Positions 45,119-54,006 are shown, counted from the stretch's first letter. The stretch is DNA of 64,000 nt from Megasphaera stantonii (GCF_003367905.1 NZ_CP029462.1:2542001-2606000); one strand, 5' to 3'. Numbers and translations: made by a program. The notes: a model not told the origin generated them from the letters alone.

Positions 45119-45778
45119 ATGGAACATCATCTGAAAAAGGCCCTCGTCATCGGGGCGACGGGGGCTGTCGGTCGGGATTTGGTAGATATCTTATTGAAAG
45201 ATGAGCAGTATAGCTCTGTAGCGACGTTTGCACGGAGGGACCTTGGCATTCGACATGAAAAATTGACGCCTTATATCGTCGACTTTGCCTATCCGGAGCA
45301 GTGGCGGGAATTCATGCAGGGCGACGTGTTGTTTTCTGCGCTGGGGACGTCGCGGAAGCAGGCCGGCTCTAAGGAAGGGCAGTACCGCGTCGACTATGAA
45401 TATCAACTGACCGCAGCCCGGACAGCGAAAGAGCAGGGTGTGCGTCACCTGGTACTCGTGTCTTCCGTCGGCGCTGACTGCCATTCTAAGTTCTTTTATC
45501 TGCGGCTAAAGGGAGAGATAGAAAGAGCTGCAGAAGCGCTGGGATTCGATGGACTTACCATCATTCAGCCGCCGTCCTTGATACGCAAAACGGCCAAGGG
45601 GCTAGGCGAAACGGTGTCTGTCAAAGCGCTGCAAATAGCCAATGCCTTCGGCCTGCTTCGAGGACTTGCGCCGATAGAGACCCGTGTCGTAGCGGAATGT
45701 ATGGCCCATGCCGGGGCAGAGTCTTTCCGAGGTGTTCGCCGTATAACGGGACAGAATATCCGCGTTTCTATGGATTGA
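45119..45778 (+). CDS. NAD(P)-binding oxidoreductase-like protein
   Basis: AAGGG lies nine bases before the ATG at 45119; the ATG at 45110 is too close to it. The 219-residue protein has the atypical SDR/NmrA nucleotide-binding motif ALVIGATGAVGRDLVD, then DVLFSALGTSRKQAG, and HLVLVSSVGADCHSKFFYLR followed by KGEIE. It resembles HTATIP2-like NAD(P)H-binding proteins. The substrate is unknown. It is followed after 56 bases by a small YubB-like gene. Confidence 0.85.
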   Translation: MEHHLKKALVIGATGAVGRDLVDILLKDEQYSSVATFARRDLGIRHEKLTPYIVDFAYPEQWREFMQGDVLFSALGTSRKQAGSKEGQYRVDYEYQLTAARTAKEQGVRHLVLVSSVGADCHSKFFYLRLKGEIERAAEALGFDGLTIIQPPSLIRKTAKGLGETVSVKALQIANAFGLLRGLAPIETRVVAECMAHAGAESFRGVRRITGQNIRVSMD

Positions 45779-45834
45779 AAGTGTTTTGAAATCGGGCAAC
45801 GCAGCTAAAGACATTACGAACAGGAGGGATTACG

Positions 45835-46206
45835 ATGCCTGTTTATATTACAAATCGCATGTACTTGCCTCGGGATGGCGTGGAACGGGTGTTGGAGTAT
45901 ATCGGCGGAGCGGAGCCCCTTGATTTTAACGCCGTTCAGCCCATGCCCCGGGATTTGACGGGACAGGAAGGGCGGGACTGGCGTTCGGCCTTCTGGGGGA
46001 CAGAGGAAAATGCAGTTCATGCGGAGCGGATGGGGAATATCCTGACCTTTCAGACTGCCGATACGCCGCCGTTGGGCTGGCTGAAAGAGGTATCCAAGCA
46101 GTTTCCGCAATATGAGTTTACGTTGGATTGGTTTTACGACGATTTGCCGGAGTGGTATCAGTGCGTCGTGCGCGGCGGCACGGTGCAGTATATCAACGGC
46201 GTGTAA
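45835..46206 (+). CDS. YubB ferredoxin-like/DUF1281-type protein
   Basis: The 123-residue protein contains FWGTEENAVHAERMGNILTF, QTADTPPLGWLKEVSKQFPQ and YEFTLDWFYDD. This pattern (xWGTxxNA...FxTAxxPP...FP...F) is that of the YubB ferredoxin-like domain of Api92/DUF1281 proteins, which are common on phages and plasmids and of unknown function. CAGGAGG precedes the ATG. Confidence 0.72.
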   Translation: MPVYITNRMYLPRDGVERVLEYIGGAEPLDFNAVQPMPRDLTGQEGRDWRSAFWGTEENAVHAERMGNILTFQTADTPPLGWLKEVSKQFPQYEFTLDWFYDDLPEWYQCVVRGGTVQYINGV

Positions 46207-46230
46207 GGAAGGAAACTATAGAGAAAATAC

Positions 46231-46270
46231 AAAAGCGCAGGCTGATACATACTCAGCTTGCGCTTGTTTT
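46231..46270. terminator. Bidirectional terminator
   Basis: AAAAGCGCAGGCTGA pairs with TCAGCTTGCGCTT followed by GTTTTT. It lies between convergent genes and can serve both. Confidence 0.8.
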
Positions 46271-46279
46271 TGTCGTGTA

Positions 46280-46879
46280 TTACAGTTTTTCTTTCGGCTG
46301 TTCCGTCGAGGTATCGTCGGGCTGATCGTGCGGCGAAGACTCCATCGTATAGGCCGGTTCCTGGGATTTTGCTTTTCGCAGGGCTTTTTCTTCTTCCGTT
46401 TCGTTCTTCAACCGCTCTTCTTCCAGCCGTCGCTGTACGGCAGGAGGAACGTACTCTGCCTGGCCTTCCCAGGGTTCTGCCGGATTCGGGCCGTAGAGAT
46501 TTTTTCCCGGCGTTCCCTTGGCGATGAATAAGTAGGCGTACAGAAAGAGGGAAAAGACGCCGGCAAAGGCGCAGCAGACGTTGATGAGAACGTACTGCCA
46601 GGATTTGTTCAGGTCATGCCAGCGGCGGACGGCGATGGAGAGGGAAATGATCGTCGTCGGAATGGCCAGGATGACGGCGACGATAAGGCAGATGCCGCCG
46701 GTCATCGTCCCCAGGGTAGCGCTGGCCGTGTGCAGCAGATAGGAAATGGCGCCGGCCAGTACCCAGGTGAGGATCGTCAGGTAGATATAATGCCGCCGGC
46801 TGAGGCGGCCGTGAAAGGTAAATAACTTCGTTTTTAAGGATTGCTCTTCCCAGGGCATATATTCGGGTGTTGTCGACAT
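46280..46879 (-). CDS. DUF805 family membrane protein
   Basis: The 199-residue protein begins LFTFHGRLSRRHYIYLTILT, the DUF805 hallmark, and has four hydrophobic segments between residues 30 and 125, including SIAVRRWHDLNKSWQYVLIN. A long charged C-terminal tail (RRLEEERLKNETEEEKALRK) probably lies in the cytoplasm and is not typical of the family. Function is unknown. Confidence 0.88.
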   Translation of the reverse strand: MSTTPEYMPWEEQSLKTKLFTFHGRLSRRHYIYLTILTWVLAGAISYLLHTASATLGTMTGGICLIVAVILAIPTTIISLSIAVRRWHDLNKSWQYVLINVCCAFAGVFSLFLYAYLFIAKGTPGKNLYGPNPAEPWEGQAEYVPPAVQRRLEEERLKNETEEEKALRKAKSQEPAYTMESSPHDQPDDTSTEQPKEKL

Positions 46880-47217
46880 AGTATCAAGCTCCTATTCCAA
46901 TCATTCTTTATAACGCTATAGTATATATTACCACATCAGGCCTCATATGAAAATCGAGAGGATGCGGAAACATTTTACTTCTTCATATTCCCGCCGTTGT
47001 GACAGGGATGAAACGGTTTTGTTACAGTTCTGTTTCCGAGCGGGACCGTCTCTGTTACAAGTGTATAATATGTAATAAATAATTCATATATATACTTGCG
47101 GAGAAATTTTGATAACAGTTATAAAAGAGTGTATAACAGTATATAAATGGGATAAAGATTGTAAATTTTTTCTTGTAACAGAATTGGGATAATGCATATT
47201 TATGAGATGTTAAAAAC

Positions 47218-47246
47218 GTGACAAGTGCGCCGGATACTGCTATACT
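47218..47246 (+). promoter_or_regulatory. Promoter of the outer-membrane protein gene
   Basis: GTGACA at 47218 and TATACT at 47241 are 17 bases apart, about 55 bases before the start codon. The rest of 46880-47217 is AT-rich and holds no gene; it contains upstream A/T tracts that could act as UP elements. Confidence 0.65.
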
Positions 47247-47301
47247 GTAGTCAATCCCAAAGGGGAGAAACGAAAAGACAAGGACAGGAAGGATGATTTA
47301 T

Positions 47302-47928
47302 ATGAAGAAAAAATTATTTGCAGTGCTCTCAGCGTTGACAGTTTGTGTATCCGGCGCTGCGTTTGCAGCTCCGCAGACCACCTTCCAGGAAGGAGCTGTA
47401 CAGGTAGATGTAGGCGCATGGAATCCGAAATCTGATATTGGCGATTTCAGTTCCGACTCGAACTGGAACTTCCAGGGCGGCATTACGTACGGCTTGACTG
47501 ACGACGTGGCCATCCAGTACCAGTACGCAGGGTTAAAGACCGATGTCAACGGATATGACGCTACGACAGGCAATCAGCAGGAAGTCAACCTCTTGTATTC
47601 CCTCAACGACAACGTAGCGGCTTATGCCGGCTACAACCGCATTGAAAACGAATGGGATCATCACGGCAGCACGACGAATAATGTCCTGCAAGTCGGCCTT
47701 ATCGGCAAAGCGCCGCTGGCGGACAACCTCGACCTCTATGGCAAGGTCGGCGTAGGCACGAAGAACACGACGACATGGGAAGCGGGCCTTTCCTACGGCG
47801 TCACGCCGGACCTGGACATCAACGCCGGCTACCGTTACGTCGATACGGAAGGACGGCATGGCAACGACCCCAGCGTCACCTATAAGGGCTTTGTTACGGG
47901 TATTTCCTACCGTTTCGGCGGCTTCTAG
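47302..47928 (+). CDS. Outer-membrane beta-barrel protein
   Basis: The ATG at 47302 is preferred over 47293 because it begins a normal signal peptide (KKKLFAVLSALTVCVSGAAF followed by AA). The 208-residue protein alternates hydrophobic and polar residues in short strands with Asp/Gly turns: WNFQGGITYGLTDDVAIQYQ, NVAAYAGYNRIENEW, LYGKVGVGTKNTTTWEAGLS, and ends in Phe (ISYRFGGF), the usual BAM recognition residue. It is likely a small 8-10-strand porin-like protein. This supports a double-membrane envelope. Confidence 0.85.
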   Translation: MKKKLFAVLSALTVCVSGAAFAAPQTTFQEGAVQVDVGAWNPKSDIGDFSSDSNWNFQGGITYGLTDDVAIQYQYAGLKTDVNGYDATTGNQQEVNLLYSLNDNVAAYAGYNRIENEWDHHGSTTNNVLQVGLIGKAPLADNLDLYGKVGVGTKNTTTWEAGLSYGVTPDLDINAGYRYVDTEGRHGNDPSVTYKGFVTGISYRFGGF

Positions 47929-47960
47929 TAGGATGTGTTTCTATACGGTAACATAATAAG

Positions 47961-47996
47961 AACCTGCTCCCGCATATGCGAGGGCAGGTTTTTTCT
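47961..47996 (+). terminator. Intrinsic terminator after the outer-membrane protein
   Basis: AACCTGCTC pairs with GGGCAGGTT, with an inner CGCATATGCG stem, then TTTTTT. Confidence 0.88.
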
Positions 47997-48441
47997 ATGG
48001 TTTGGGGCCGAGATTGACGAGGCGGTATCTCGTAATGTCCTTTTCCAGGCGGACGTAGGTGTATTTATTTAAAATCCAGTCGTCTTCCCACGGTTCGCCG
48101 TTGTCCGATTTCCAGTAATCGTCCTTCGTTTGGACGGAATAGGTGACGCGGAACCGCTTTTCTTCCGGGTCTTCGGGATTTTCTTCGGGAATGACGAAGA
48201 TGTTTTTATAATCGAAAATCTTCCCTTCTACGAGGAGCCGCTTGCTTTTGTGAAAGGCCAATTCCTGCTCGACGATACGGTAGACGATAGTAGAGTCGTT
48301 AAGGCCGCCGGCTTCGATCAGATTCAGCGTATCAGGGTACAGCTGGCGGGGCGGTGTCGTTTCATAATGCACGACGCCGCAGATACAGACGATAACCAGT
48401 ATGACAATGCTTTTGCAGGTAATGGTAAAGGGGAGTTTCAT
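47995..48441 (-). CDS. Membrane-anchored hypothetical protein, paralogue 1
   Basis: AAAGGAG precedes the ATG at 48441 on the minus strand. The 148-residue protein has one N-terminal membrane segment (SIVILVIVCICGVVHY) and an extracytoplasmic part with YPDTLNLIEAGGLNDSTIVY, RIVEQELAFH and WEDDWILNKYTYVRLEKD. It is clearly paralogous to the protein at 48474-48908 (YPDTL, RIxEQxL, DxWIxNK and YRLxxxG are shared). No family is recognised. Confidence 0.78.
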   Translation of the reverse strand: MKLPFTITCKSIVILVIVCICGVVHYETTPPRQLYPDTLNLIEAGGLNDSTIVYRIVEQELAFHKSKRLLVEGKIFDYKNIFVIPEENPEDPEEKRFRVTYSVQTKDDYWKSDNGEPWEDDWILNKYTYVRLEKDITRYRLVNLGPKP

Positions 48442-48473
48442 GAGCTTCTCCTTTATAATTATGATAGGTAAGA

Positions 48474-48908
48474 TTACAGCCCCGTTCCGACAGCGGCGAG
48501 GCGGTACGTGCTGCCGTCTTTGACCAGTCGATATATCATCGATTTGTTGCGAATCCAATGGTCTTCACCGATACGGCCGTTCCCGGCAGTCCAGGCAGGG
48601 GATTGCCAATAGTTTTTAACGGAGTAGACGACGCTGTATAAGGGCTCCTTGGGCTTTGTCGCGTCTGTCGTGGGGATAATGCGGACGATTTCGTAAGCGA
48701 ATATACGGTCGGGATACAGCAGGCCCATGCGTGTATAATACGTCAGTTGCTGCTCCATGATGCGGCGGACGATGTCTTCGTCAGATACGGAAGCATCGGC
48801 CACGACGAGCGTATCCGGATACGGATAGGGGATAGGCGTCAGCAGCACGTAAAAAAGAAGTATTCCTATGCCCAGGCGCAGTATGCCATTTCCTGTTTTC
48901 CAGATCAT
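48474..48908 (-). CDS. Membrane-anchored hypothetical protein, paralogue 2
   Basis: The 144-residue protein has an N-terminal hydrophobic segment (GILRLGIGILLFYVLLTPIP), then YPDTLVVADASVSDEDIVRR, IMEQQLTYYTRMGLLYPDRI and EDHWIRNKSMIYRLVKDG. It matches its neighbour along its length, so the pair arose by tandem duplication. The stop lies 32 bases before the start of the next gene. Function is unknown; likely in the periplasm, anchored in the inner membrane. Confidence 0.78.
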   Translation of the reverse strand: MIWKTGNGILRLGIGILLFYVLLTPIPYPYPDTLVVADASVSDEDIVRRIMEQQLTYYTRMGLLYPDRIFAYEIVRIIPTTDATKPKEPLYSVVYSVKNYWQSPAWTAGNGRIGEDHWIRNKSMIYRLVKDGSTYRLAAVGTGL

Positions 48909-49035
48909 GATCAGCTCATCTTCTTTATCATAAGGCGTACGAGAAGGAACCTATTGCTATTCTGTGCTATAATTTATGCTATAATAAATACAGTATATTG
49001 TAAAGACTTAAATGGATACTAAAGGATGTGTTGCT

Positions 49036-49734
49036 ATGAAACTGAGCGGACGGCTTGCCGCCGCGGCGTCTTTAATTCCTAATCATAAGGTCATTGCCGA
49101 TATCGGCACCGATCATGGATATATTCCCGTCTACATGTGCCAGGAAGGGCGTTGTCCCAAGGCCATTGCTGCCGACATCGTGCCGGGGCCGCTGCAGGCT
49201 GCAGTCACCCATGTCCGGCAGTCGGGGTTAGCCGACCGCATCGACTGCCGCTTAGGCGACGGACTGACGTGCATCCAGCCCGGCGAAGCGGACGGGGCGG
49301 TCATCTGCGGCATGGGCGGCCCGCTGATCGTCAGCATACTGCAGGCCTCGCCCGGCGTATGGCAGGAGATGGAATTTCTCGTCCTGCAGCCGCAAAGCGA
49401 CAGCGGCGCTGTCCGGAAGTATTTATATGAATCGGGCTGGCATATAGAAGACGAAGAGATGCTCGTTGAAGACGGGCGGCTGTACGAGATGATGCGGGCC
49501 GTGCCGGGCAGGGAAGCAGTACCCGAACCCTGGCTCTGTGAGATAGGCCCGGTCAACTGGCAGCAGAAGCATCCCCTGCTGGTACGCAAAATAGAATCGC
49601 TCGTCGACAAAAAAGAACACATCCGCGCCGGATGGACGAAGAGCCGCAGCGATATGTCGGCGCAGATTCAGGCGCTGGATGAGGAAATCAGGCATTGGAG
49701 GGATATTATATGGCAGTTACAGTCGGAGAGGTAG
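49036..49734 (+). CDS. trmK: tRNA (adenine22-N1)-methyltransferase
   Basis: The 232-residue start at 49036 fits the family N-terminus LSGRLAAAASLIPNHKVIAD. The SAM motif IADIGTDHGYIPVYM and VICGMGGPLIVSIL, plus LQPQSDSGAVRKYLYESGW, are characteristic of TrmK (YqfN), which methylates A22 of tRNA. The adjacency to the Nif3-family gene is the same as in Bacillus (yqfN-yqfO). The end overlaps the next start by 25 bases. Confidence 0.94.
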   Translation: MKLSGRLAAAASLIPNHKVIADIGTDHGYIPVYMCQEGRCPKAIAADIVPGPLQAAVTHVRQSGLADRIDCRLGDGLTCIQPGEADGAVICGMGGPLIVSILQASPGVWQEMEFLVLQPQSDSGAVRKYLYESGWHIEDEEMLVEDGRLYEMMRAVPGREAVPEPWLCEIGPVNWQQKHPLLVRKIESLVDKKEHIRAGWTKSRSDMSAQIQALDEEIRHWRDIIWQLQSER

Positions 49735-50831
49735 TAAAAGTATTGGCAGAATGGGCTCCGGTCTCGCTGAAGGAGTCCTGGGATAATCCGGGGCTGCTCG
49801 TAGGCAGTCCCAACGAACCGGTGCAGAAGATCATGGTCACGCTGGACGTCATGAGGGACAGCGTCGACTATGCCGTAGCGCACGGCGTCAATCTCATCGT
49901 CAGCCACCATCCCATTATTTTCAGCGGCCTCAAGGCCCTGCGCAGCGATACGTACGACGGAGACATGTATCAGAAGCTGCTGGCCCATCATATTTCCGTG
50001 TACAGCGCGCACACTAACCTGGACAGCGCCGACGGCGGCGTAAACGACGTGCTGGCCCGCAGGCTGGGACTACGGGAGGTCACGGGCCTCGTGCCGGGAG
50101 TGAAGGAACCCTTGTACAAGGTTGCCGTCTATGTACCCGAAAGCCACAGCGAAGCCGTCCGGCAGGCCATGGCGGCAGCCGGCGCAGGATATACGGGAAA
50201 TTACAGCGACTGCTCCTTTACGGTGAAGGGCGACGGGCGGTTTAAGCCCCGCGCCGGCGCCAACCCCTTTATCGGCTCCATCGGCACGGTGGAAACGGTA
50301 CGGGAAGAACGGATCGAGACGATCGTACCACAGCCGAAGCTGCCGGCCCTTTTGGCGGCGGTCTTGCAAGTCCATCCCTATGAGGAACCGGCGTACGACG
50401 TATATCCCCTGGCCAATGAAGGCCATCAATATGCTATGGGACGAGTCGGGCTCTGGCCGACGCCGGAACCGGCGGGCATCGTCCTGCAGAAGATAAAGCG
50501 TGCGCTGAAGCGCGACGTCCTGCCCTTTGCTGGTGACGCCGATACGATGGTTACCAAGGTGGCCCTCCTCGGCGGCGCTGGAGCCGGATTCATGAAGCTG
50601 GCCAAGGAAGCGGGGGCGCAGCTTTATCTGACCGGCGATATCCGCTACCACGACGCTCAGGAAGCGGTGAAGTTAGGCATCGTCGCTGCCGACGGCGGCC
50701 ATTTCGGCACGGAATACCCCATTGTCAGCGATTTGCAGGAACGGCTGCGGGCGGCCGGACGGGAAAGAAAATGGGCTATTGAATGTATCAGCGACCCGAC
50801 GAGCCGCGATATGTTCCACTATATAAAGTAA
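49710..50831 (+). CDS. Nif3-like dinuclear metal-centre protein
   Basis: The ATG at 49710 follows GGAGGGA within trmK. The 373-residue protein has the Nif3 metal ligands in NLIVSHHPIIFSGLKAL, VYSAHTNLDSADGGVND, and LYLTGDIRYHDAQEA plus GGHFGTEYPIV. A middle PII-like insertion (residues about 130-230), as in YqfO, accounts for the length. The family binds two metals and is called GTP cyclohydrolase I type 2 in some databases, but its function is uncertain. Confidence 0.92.
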   Translation: MAVTVGEVVKVLAEWAPVSLKESWDNPGLLVGSPNEPVQKIMVTLDVMRDSVDYAVAHGVNLIVSHHPIIFSGLKALRSDTYDGDMYQKLLAHHISVYSAHTNLDSADGGVNDVLARRLGLREVTGLVPGVKEPLYKVAVYVPESHSEAVRQAMAAAGAGYTGNYSDCSFTVKGDGRFKPRAGANPFIGSIGTVETVREERIETIVPQPKLPALLAAVLQVHPYEEPAYDVYPLANEGHQYAMGRVGLWPTPEPAGIVLQKIKRALKRDVLPFAGDADTMVTKVALLGGAGAGFMKLAKEAGAQLYLTGDIRYHDAQEAVKLGIVAADGGHFGTEYPIVSDLQERLRAAGRERKWAIECISDPTSRDMFHYIK

Positions 50832-50846
50832 ACGAGGCGATAGGAC

Positions 50847-51494
50847 ATGACAAAAGAAGAACATATACGACAACTGATGAGCGACCCTATCTACGCGATT
50901 ATGGGGAACGCCGAGTTATCCCTGGGACGGAGCAATATCGACGCGGCGCGGCAGCTCATAGAGGCCGGCGTTACGATCATCCAGTACCGGGAAAAGCATA
51001 AGACATGGCGGGAAAAATACGCTGAAGCGACGGCCATTGCCAAATTATGCCATGACCATAAGGTGACGTTCATCATGAACGACTCCGTCGATCTGGCGAT
51101 TGCCTGCGGCGCCGACGGCATTCACGTCGGCCAGGACGACGCGCCGGCGACGGTCGTGCGCCGGCTGGCTGGCCCCGACGTAGTGATCGGCGTGTCGACG
51201 AATACGATTGACGAAATGAAGCAGGCCCTGGCCGACGGGGCCGACTATGTCGGCTTTGGCCCCATGTTCCCGACGGCGTCGAAAAAGGACGCCCACGAAG
51301 TCGTGTCGGACGAAGCGAAGCACTTTGCCCTGCATTTCTCCCTGCCTGTCGTGACCATCGGCGGCATCAGCCTGGAAAATATCGGCTCATTATATAAGGA
51401 AGGCTTCCGTTCCTTTGCCATGATATCGGCCATTGTCGGAAAAGAAGACATGACGGCGGCCGTGCAGGAGCTGCGTAATGCTTTGAAGGCGTAA
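50847..51494 (+). CDS. thiE: Thiamine-phosphate synthase
   Basis: The 215-residue TIM-barrel protein joins HMP-pyrophosphate and thiazole phosphate to thiamine phosphate. Visible signatures are IIQYREKHKTWREK, FIMNDSVDLAIACGADGIHV followed by GQDD, IGVSTNTIDEM, YVGFGPMFPTASK and VTIGGISLENI. No other thiamine genes or TPP riboswitch are nearby. TenI is the alternative; the GQDD and GPxFPTxSK motifs favour ThiE. Confidence 0.88.
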   Translation: MTKEEHIRQLMSDPIYAIMGNAELSLGRSNIDAARQLIEAGVTIIQYREKHKTWREKYAEATAIAKLCHDHKVTFIMNDSVDLAIACGADGIHVGQDDAPATVVRRLAGPDVVIGVSTNTIDEMKQALADGADYVGFGPMFPTASKKDAHEVVSDEAKHFALHFSLPVVTIGGISLENIGSLYKEGFRSFAMISAIVGKEDMTAAVQELRNALKA

Positions 51495-51501
51495 TTGCAT
51501 A

Positions 51502-51530
51502 TTGACTTCTGCGCTGAATTAATGTAAGAT
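51502..51530 (+). promoter_or_regulatory. Promoter of rnpB
   Basis: TTGACT at 51502 and TAAGAT at 51525 are 17 bases apart, placing the start of transcription at the first base-paired nucleotides of RNase P RNA. Confidence 0.75.
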
Positions 51531-51536
51531 TTCTAG

Positions 51537-51890
51537 ATGACGAGTATGAAAGACAATCGCTAGTGCTTGCATTAGAGGAAAGTCCGAGCTCCGCAGGGCA
51601 AGATGCCGGATAACGTCCGGCGAAGGTGACTTTAGGGATAGTGCCACAGAAATGTGTACCGCCGCGCAAGCGGTAAGGGTGGAACGGTGCGGTAAGAGCG
51701 CACCAGCAGTAAGGTAACTTACTGGCTAGGTAAACCCCATCTGGAGCAAGACCGAATAGGGGAGGGATGAAGCGGCCCGCTGATCTTCCGGGTTGTGTCG
51801 CTTGAACATGCCAGCAATGGTATGTCTAGATAGATGATTGTCGCTGCCATCGGCAGAACAAAACTCGGCTTACTGATTACTCGTCTCATG
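51537..51890 (+). ncRNA. rnpB: RNase P RNA (bacterial class A)
   Basis: All conserved blocks are in order: GAGGAAAGTCCGAGCTCC near 51576, GTGCCACAGAAA near 51640, GGTAAACCCC near 51730, GGAGCAAGACCGAATAG near 51743, and the closing AGAACAAAACTCGGCTTAC near 51855. The 5' ATGACGAGTA pairs with the 3' TACTCGTC-CAT to form helix P1. It is the catalytic RNA that matures tRNA 5' ends. Confidence 0.96.
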
Positions 51891-51899
51891 GTCTATAGG

Positions 51900-51932
51900 A
51901 GGCTCTCTGTTGCGGCAGAGAGCCTTTTTTTG
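51900..51932 (+). terminator. Terminator of rnpB
   Basis: GGCTCTCT pairs with AGAGAGCC followed by seven T. Confidence 0.9.
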
Positions 51933-52027
51933 CTTTACAATTTTATGACGACATGATATTATTCAATTATATGGTCAAAAAATTATACTCCATGACGCAT
52001 ACATTTTAATAAAGCGAGGGATTTGAG

Positions 52028-53251
52028 TTGGCTTTAATCGTAAAGAAGTTTGGCGGCAGTTCTGTTGCGACGCCGGACAAAATGCGCGCTATTGTACAGC
52101 GTGTCTTGAAGGGCAAACAAGAGGGGGACAAAATCGTCATCGTCGTGTCGGCTATGGGGGATACGACAGACGAATTGGTTTCGTTGGCAAAACAGATAAC
52201 GTCAAAAGCATATGGACGTGAAATGGATATGCTCCTTTCGACGGGCGAACAGGTATCGATTGCCTTGATGGCTATGGCGTTCCAGGAAGCCGGCCAGAAG
52301 GCGATTTCCTTTACGGGCGCCCAGGCAGGCATCAAGACGAGCGACGCCTTTAATAAGGGCCGTATTTTGGATTTAGAACCGAACCGCATTATGGAAGCGC
52401 TGGACGAAGGCAACGTCGTTGTCGTCGCAGGATTCCAGGGCATTACGGGCCACGGCGATATTACGACCTTGGGCCGCGGCGGCTCGGATACGACGGCTGT
52501 CGCCATTGCCGGTGCGATCAACGCCGACGTGTGCGAAATTTATACGGACGTAGACGGCGTATATACGTCGGACCCCCGCGTCGTTCCCAACGCGCAGAAA
52601 ATGAAGGAAATCACGTATGGCGAAATGCTGGAAATGGCAAAGCTCGGCGCCGGCGTCATGCAGCCCCGGGCCGTTGAAATGGGAAGCCGCTTCAGCGTTC
52701 CCATCCACGTACGCTCTACGTTTTCGGAAGATGAAGGCACTATGATTCAGGAGGTTTGCTCAATGGAAATTAAACAGTATTTGATTCGCGGCGTCGCTTC
52801 GGATAAAAATGTAGCTAAGATTACGGTATTAGGCATCCCCAATCAGCCGGGACATGCCTATAAGATTTTCTCGATGCTGGCCGACAGCCATGTCGACGTC
52901 GATATGATCGTGCAGAGCGTCCGCGTCGCTAAGGAAGGCGTTACGGATATTACCTTTACGATTGCCCGCACGGAATTGCCGGCTGCGAAGGATATTCTGA
53001 ACCGCCTGCGCGAAGAAATGCCGGTCGAAGATATCCTCGTCGACGACAAGATGGCCAAGGTTTCCATCGTCGGCGCCGGTATGGCCGGCCATCCGGGAAT
53101 TGCCGCCGGCATGTTCGGCGTATTGGGGGACAACCATATCAACATCGAAATCATTTCCACGTCTGAAATCAGCATTACCTGCCTGATTGGCGAAGAAAGC
53201 GTCGATACGGCCGTCAAGGCGATCCACGCCCATTTCTTTGACGAACACTGA
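52028..53251 (+). CDS. lysC: Aspartate kinase
   Basis: The start is TTG at 52028, with GCGAGGGA upstream; the family N-terminus MALIVKKFGGSSVATPDKMR begins here. The 407-residue protein has the kinase core (VVSAMGDTTDELV, LLSTGEQVSIALM, TTLGRGGSDTTAVAIA, EIYTDVDGVYTSDP) and two C-terminal ACT domains that bind lysine and/or threonine. It phosphorylates aspartate, the first step to lysine, threonine, methionine and diaminopimelate. An internal start for a separate beta subunit is possible. No lysine riboswitch is visible upstream. Confidence 0.95.
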   Translation: MALIVKKFGGSSVATPDKMRAIVQRVLKGKQEGDKIVIVVSAMGDTTDELVSLAKQITSKAYGREMDMLLSTGEQVSIALMAMAFQEAGQKAISFTGAQAGIKTSDAFNKGRILDLEPNRIMEALDEGNVVVVAGFQGITGHGDITTLGRGGSDTTAVAIAGAINADVCEIYTDVDGVYTSDPRVVPNAQKMKEITYGEMLEMAKLGAGVMQPRAVEMGSRFSVPIHVRSTFSEDEGTMIQEVCSMEIKQYLIRGVASDKNVAKITVLGIPNQPGHAYKIFSMLADSHVDVDMIVQSVRVAKEGVTDITFTIARTELPAAKDILNRLREEMPVEDILVDDKMAKVSIVGAGMAGHPGIAAGMFGVLGDNHINIEIISTSEISITCLIGEESVDTAVKAIHAHFFDEH

Positions 53252-53259
53252 GGTGGATA

Positions 53260-53559
53260 ATGTCTGTATTGGATAGTTTTGTAGATGAAATGCTGCAGCC
53301 AGAGGTTCCGAAGCGGGTGCTCATCGACCGCATGATACGGGGGCTGATGATCGAGAAGCCGCCCCAGTTTAAGGTGCCGGCGCCGAAGTATACCTTTGAG
53401 TCGAACCTGCACGGCCTGATTTACGATTATCAGAAGCAGCAGGTTACGTTGTCTTATAAGGTTGCAAGCTCCGTGTATGACGACATGGAAATGTCCTTCG
53501 CGTCGTTCCGGGCGCTGCTGGAAGGCCTGGCCGTTTGTATCCGAATGCAGAAATGGTAA
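53260..53559 (+). CDS. Hypothetical protein (99 residues)
   Basis: The ORF follows lysC by 8 bases with GAGGTGGA upstream. It has no signal peptide or membrane segment: SVLDSFVDEMLQPEVPKRVL at the start, then a beta-rich middle (QQVTLSYKVASSVYDDMEM). No family is recognised. The tight spacing suggests cotranscription with lysC. Confidence 0.7.
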   Translation: MSVLDSFVDEMLQPEVPKRVLIDRMIRGLMIEKPPQFKVPAPKYTFESNLHGLIYDYQKQQVTLSYKVASSVYDDMEMSFASFRALLEGLAVCIRMQKW

Positions 53560-53566
53560 ACATACT

Positions 53567-53606
53567 ATGCCGCAGTTCCTGTTGGGGGGATTGCGGCATT
53601 TTTTTG
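53567..53606 (+). terminator. Intrinsic terminator
   Basis: ATGCCGCA pairs with TGCGGCAT followed by a T-run. The next gene's Shine-Dalgarno starts directly after the run. Confidence 0.82.
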
Positions 53607-53616
53607 GAGGTGTATG

Positions 53617-54006
53617 ATGAGGTGCGGAATTGATATCGTGCAGATTAGCCGCATAGAGGACATGGCCTGCCGCCACGAACGATCCCTGGGAAAATTTTTT
53701 ACGGAAGCCGAGCTGGCGTACTGCCGCCGGCGGCAGCAACAGCAGTATGCTTCGCTGGCCGGCATATTTGCGGCAAAGGAGGCTCTTTTTAAGGCCTTGG
53801 GTACAGGGTTCCGGCAGGGAAAATGGACGGACGTGGAAGTCAGCCATACGGAGCTGGGAGCGCCTGTATTTATTCTGCACGGTTATTATAAAGAGGCGGC
53901 TGCGGCGATATGCCCGACGGCGCCGGCATTGTCCGTCAGCCACGACGGGGATTACGCTGTCGCTCAGGTCGTCATGGAAGGATACATACATAAGGAGGAA
54001 GAATGA
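53617..54006 (+). CDS. acpS: Holo-[acyl-carrier-protein] synthase
   Basis: TTGGAGG six bases upstream favours the ATG at 53617 over 53614. The 129-residue protein has the family motifs GIDIVQISRIEDM with the metal Asp, FTEAELAYC and LAGIFAAKEALFKALGTG with the catalytic Glu and Lys. It transfers phosphopantetheine from CoA to ACP for fatty acid synthesis. Its stop overlaps the start of the next gene. Confidence 0.95.
   Translation: MRCGIDIVQISRIEDMACRHERSLGKFFTEAELAYCRRRQQQQYASLAGIFAAKEALFKALGTGFRQGKWTDVEVSHTELGAPVFILHGYYKEAAAAICPTAPALSVSHDGDYAVAQVVMEGYIHKEEE

Noticed and set aside
50832-50846. TPP riboswitch before thiE
   Set aside because: Only 15 bases separate thiE from the upstream gene, too few for a riboswitch.
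51940-52027. Lysine riboswitch before the aspartate kinase gene
   Set aside because: The leader is short and AT-rich and none of the conserved lysine-riboswitch blocks is visible.
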